25,243 bases of DNA from JAWXVE01 sp044425575. GTDB taxonomy: Bacteria; Bacillota; Clostridia; Lachnospirales; Lachnospiraceae. The stretch lies in the NCBI GenBank assembly GCA_044425575.1, contig JAWXVE010000028.1, positions 1-25,243 of the forward strand. The letters are read 5' to 3'. A model generated the notes under the pieces. It saw only the letters and a list, made by a program, of their open reading frames with translations, was not told where the DNA came from and searched no databases. Position numbers and translations under genes: made by a program. Below are positions 23,417 to 25,243 of the stretch, piece by piece (the stretch's first letter is position 1; the number at the start of each line of letters is the position of its first letter).

Positions 23417-23445
23417 ATTATAGCGAACATACATTCTGTTGTCAA
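23417..23445 (-). promoter_or_regulatory. Consensus sigma-A promoter of the YneA-like gene
   Basis: On the minus strand TTGACA (23440-23445), a 17-base spacer and TATAAT (23417-23422), both hexamers perfect. LexA-box-like site 3 fills most of the spacer. A perfect promoter makes tight repression necessary. Confidence 0.9.
23424..23437. promoter_or_regulatory. LexA-box-like site 3, inside the promoter spacer
   Basis: CGAACATACATTCT, 12 of 14 positions of the consensus, lying between the -35 and -10 of the YneA-like gene promoter. This is a classic repressing position. Confidence 0.7.
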
Positions 23446-23464
23446 TAGTTTTTTTGATATTTTT

Positions 23465-23478
23465 CGAACATATTTTCC
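23465..23478. promoter_or_regulatory. LexA-box-like site 4
   Basis: CGAACATATTTTCC, 12 of 14 positions: a perfect left half and a degenerate right half. It abuts site 5 and lies upstream of both promoters. Confidence 0.5.
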
Positions 23479-23491
23479 AAATATATGTTTG
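23478..23491. promoter_or_regulatory. LexA-box-like site 5, at the lexA -35
   Basis: CAAATATATGTTTG, 12 of 14 positions, nearly palindromic, overlapping the lexA -35 (23489-23494). It fits autoregulation of lexA. Confidence 0.55.
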
Positions 23492-23517
23492 CTTTTGGAA
23501 AGTGGTTATGATATACT
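23489..23517 (+). promoter_or_regulatory. lexA promoter
   Basis: TTGCTT (23489-23494), a 17-base spacer ending in TGA, and TATACT (23512-23517): an extended -10 promoter 29 bases before the lexA start. Confidence 0.7.
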
Positions 23518-23546
23518 AACAGAAATAGGAAATGGAGGGTTCGATT

Positions 23547-24161
23547 ATGAGCTATGGCAAGATTACTAAGAAGCAAAGTGAAATACTAGAATATATTAAG
23601 GAAGAAATCTTAAAGAGAGGTTACCCACCAGCTGTTCGTGAAATTTGTGAAGCTGTTTCCTTAAAATCCACTTCTTCTGTACACTCTCATCTTGAGACAT
23701 TGGAGAAGAATGGTTATATTAGACGAGATTCAACTAAGCCACGGGCAATTGAAATTGTGGATGATAGTTTTCAAATGGTTCGCAGGGAAATGACTAGCAT
23801 TCCTATTTTAGGAGCGGTAGCTGCTGGGCAACCACTGTTGGCTCAAGAAAACATTGAAGGATACTTTCCTATTCCTATGGATATAGCTCCCAATTCAGAT
23901 TTATTCATTTTGAAGGTAAAAGGGGAAAGTATGATTAATGTTGGAATATATGATGGAGATCAAATCTTTGTTGAACAGACTAATATTGCTAGAAACGGGG
24001 AAATTATCGTAGCATTAATAGATGATTCTGCCACTGTTAAGACTTTTTACAAAGAAAGAAACCATATTCGTTTACAACCTGAAAATGATACAATGGAACC
24101 TATCATCGTTCCAGATTGTCAGATTTTGGGACGTGTATTTGGAGTATTTCGTCTTATGTAA
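23547..24161 (+). CDS. lexA: SOS repressor LexA
   Basis: LexA represses DNA-damage genes and cuts itself when RecA filaments form. The 204-residue product has the winged-helix DNA-binding domain (about 1-70; PAVREICEAVSLKSTSSVHSHL as the HTH) and the S24 protease domain. The cleavage bond is A93-G94 in GAVAAGQP, the nucleophile is S128 in KVKGESM and the general base is K165 in SATVKTFY. It ends in GRVFGVFRLM, as is typical. I chose the ATG at 23547, with GGAGGG seven bases upstream; an in-frame ATG at 23532 would overlap that ribosome site. Its promoter carries LexA-box-like sites, so autorepression is likely. Confidence 0.97.
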   Translation: MSYGKITKKQSEILEYIKEEILKRGYPPAVREICEAVSLKSTSSVHSHLETLEKNGYIRRDSTKPRAIEIVDDSFQMVRREMTSIPILGAVAAGQPLLAQENIEGYFPIPMDIAPNSDLFILKVKGESMINVGIYDGDQIFVEQTNIARNGEIIVALIDDSATVKTFYKERNHIRLQPENDTMEPIIVPDCQILGRVFGVFRLM

Positions 24162-24206
24162 GGAAGTCCAATACATGGAAAGTCTATCTATGGACTTATA
24201 TTACAC

Positions 24207-24253
24207 AAAAAGAATGTTTCACTATGATAAGATTTTAGTGAAACATTCTTTTT
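24207..24253. terminator. Bidirectional terminator between lexA and rsfS
   Basis: A perfect 18-base inverted repeat (24207-24224 and 24236-24253, core AGAATGTTTCACTA) with an 11-base loop, A5 on the left and T5 on the right. It serves lexA on the plus strand and yqeK-rsfS on the minus strand. Confidence 0.87.
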
Positions 24254-24287
24254 CTTTCGTCTAGAGTTGATGGGGCTATAAAGTACT

Positions 24288-24638
24288 TTAAGAGAAATCT
24301 GATAGCTCCATTTGCGTCCCGTCTCGCCACATTTTCTCCAGATTATATAGCAAACGATTTTCTTGGTCAAATACATGAACAATAATATCGCCATAATCCA
24401 TAAGAATCCAGTTAGCACTATCGTATCCTTCGATTTGTTTTACGTGACATTGAACTTTTTCTAGAGCTTCTTCTACACTGTCAATTAGTGCTTGCACTTG
24501 ATTGCGATTATTACCATTGGCAATAATAAAGTAATCTGCAACCGATGTAACTTCACTCACTTCAATTACATGAATATCATTAGCCTTTTTTTCTTCCAAG
24601 GCATGAATTACAATTTTTGTCATATCTTTTCCATTCAC
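24288..24638 (-). CDS. rsfS: Ribosomal silencing factor RsfS
   Basis: RsfS binds ribosomal protein uL14 and blocks joining of the 30S and 50S subunits in starvation or stationary phase. The 116-residue protein shows the family pattern: ALEEKKANDIHVIEVSEVTS, VADYFIIANGNNRNQVQALI, EGYDSANWILMDYGDIIVHV and FDQENRLLYNLEKMWRDG. The start has GAGAGGT about 10 bases upstream on the minus strand. It lies downstream of yqeK in the common nadD-yqeK-rsfS order and ends at the shared terminator. Confidence 0.95.
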   Translation of the reverse strand: MNGKDMTKIVIHALEEKKANDIHVIEVSEVTSVADYFIIANGNNRNQVQALIDSVEEALEKVQCHVKQIEGYDSANWILMDYGDIIVHVFDQENRLLYNLEKMWRDGTQMELSDFS

Positions 24639-24692
24639 GGTTATACCTCTCTTTCTTTTCCTATAAAGTAATTCTATTTTATATAAAGATGT

Positions 24693-25243
24693 TTAGTTCG
24701 TGTTAATGTTAATAGGTTCATAGGCTTTAACAGTAGCATATGCTGCTAAATCCACTGGTTTTCCATGATGGTGCAGGTGTTCAATGGTATCAACAGCAAT
24801 TTTATGGATAGCTCCATCTAGATTATGATAAGCCATTTGTCTCACTTCGTGTAAATCTGGCGCTTTATCTCGCTCAGGCTCTATATAGTCAGCTACGTAT
24901 ATGATTTTCTCTAACAAGGACATATTTGCTCTGCCAAGTGTATGACTTTGAATTGCCATGAGAATATCCTGATCTTTAATTCCATACTTCTCTTTTGCTA
25001 GATAACTCCCAAGGGGAGCATGGAGCAGTGATGGATTTGCTTCTTGCAATGCAGATATAGGTATATGCGCCTCTTTGGATTCTTTTAGAATCTTCTCTTC
25101 TTTCATACACTTTGCACAATCATGTAAAAGACCTGCAAGTTCAGCTTTTTCCATGTCCTCCCCGTAACACATGGCAAGAGACACTGCGGTAGATGCTACG
25201 CGTATAGAATGTTCATAACGCCCTTTGTCTAGGTGCTTGTGCA
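24693..25243 (-). CDS. yqeK: YqeK family HD-domain hydrolase, 5'-truncated by window edge
   Basis: YqeK proteins are HD-domain enzymes shown in other Firmicutes to cleave diadenosine tetraphosphate symmetrically to ADP. The frame is open to the right edge of the window; visible upstream sequence HKHLDKGRYEHSIRVASTAV contains the first conserved His motif (RYEHS). Then follow AGLLHDCAKCM with the HD pair, HAPLGSYLAKEKYG, ILMAIQSHTLGRANMSLLEKIIYVADYIEPER and a C-terminal helical region. Only a short N-terminal part is missing. The frame continues upstream through the GTG at 25184 into family sequence, so that GTG is not the start. nadD is expected just outside the window. Confidence 0.92.
   Translation of the reverse strand, partial: HKHLDKGRYEHSIRVASTAVSLAMCYGEDMEKAELAGLLHDCAKCMKEEKILKESKEAHIPISALQEANPSLLHAPLGSYLAKEKYGIKDQDILMAIQSHTLGRANMSLLEKIIYVADYIEPERDKAPDLHEVRQMAYHNLDGAIHKIAVDTIEHLHHHGKPVDLAAYATVKAYEPININTN

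Noticed and set aside
24164..24197. AAGTCCA...TGGACTT pairing just after the lexA stop
   Set aside because: Seven pairs with a 20-base loop and no T-run; the strong 18-base hairpin at 24207-24253 already explains termination.

Overview
The window looks like a chromosomal core region of a low-GC Firmicute, most likely a Lachnospiraceae / Clostridium cluster XIVa bacterium. This rests on AT-rich codon use, strong Shine-Dalgarno sites, and a clostridial gene order: radC-mreBCD-PBP2-minCDE-rodA-mgsA, then ylmE-sepF, lexA facing a yneA-like gene, and yqeK-rsfS. I see no rRNA, tRNA, insertion sequence, prophage or CRISPR array. No gap between genes exceeds about 160 bases.

Layout. (1) 1-2008: the 3' part of miaA, overlapped by a PLP-dependent ynbB-type gene. 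(2) 2053-12875: a long same-strand cluster for cell shape, wall synthesis and division-site placement. It begins at a likely promoter and runs DUF4321-type membrane protein, radC, mreB, mreC, mreD, PBP2, minC, minD, minE, rodA, mgsA and a lipoprotein D,D-carboxypeptidase. (3) 12883-13415: a 137-residue P-loop protein with its own promoter and terminator. (4) 13446-16113: a HlyD-like membrane protein, ylmE and sepF, closed by a terminator. (5) 16145-18792: aroB, lspA and rluD. (6) 18793-19608: a cytidylate-kinase-like gene, ending at a terminator shared with the opposing AI-2E family gene (19669-20985, minus). (7) 21077-23029: a TtcA-family gene and a tyrosine recombinase. (8) 23046-24253: an SOS module, with lexA and a LysM protein resembling YneA transcribed apart from a shared control region holding five LexA-box-like sites. 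(9) 24207-25243: rsfS and the 3' part of yqeK on the minus strand.

How the genes fit together. Region 2 puts most of an elongasome (MreBCD, the transpeptidase PBP2, the glycosyltransferase RodA) on one probable transcript with a complete MinCDE division-site system and a wall-trimming carboxypeptidase. Region 4 supplies SepF, an FtsZ-membrane tether. Region 8 would link DNA damage to division arrest.

I did not find a clearly new multi-gene system. The points most worth a second look are: an MreB whose nucleotide-site motifs are degenerate; a methylglyoxal synthase homologue with Glu at the position of the catalytic Asp; a PBP2 with an insertion of about 240 residues; an uncharacterised P-loop gene and an orphan HlyD-like gene beside sepF; a short repeat present in two intergenic regions; and the dense LexA-type control region. 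All functional calls come from reading motifs by eye, with no database search.
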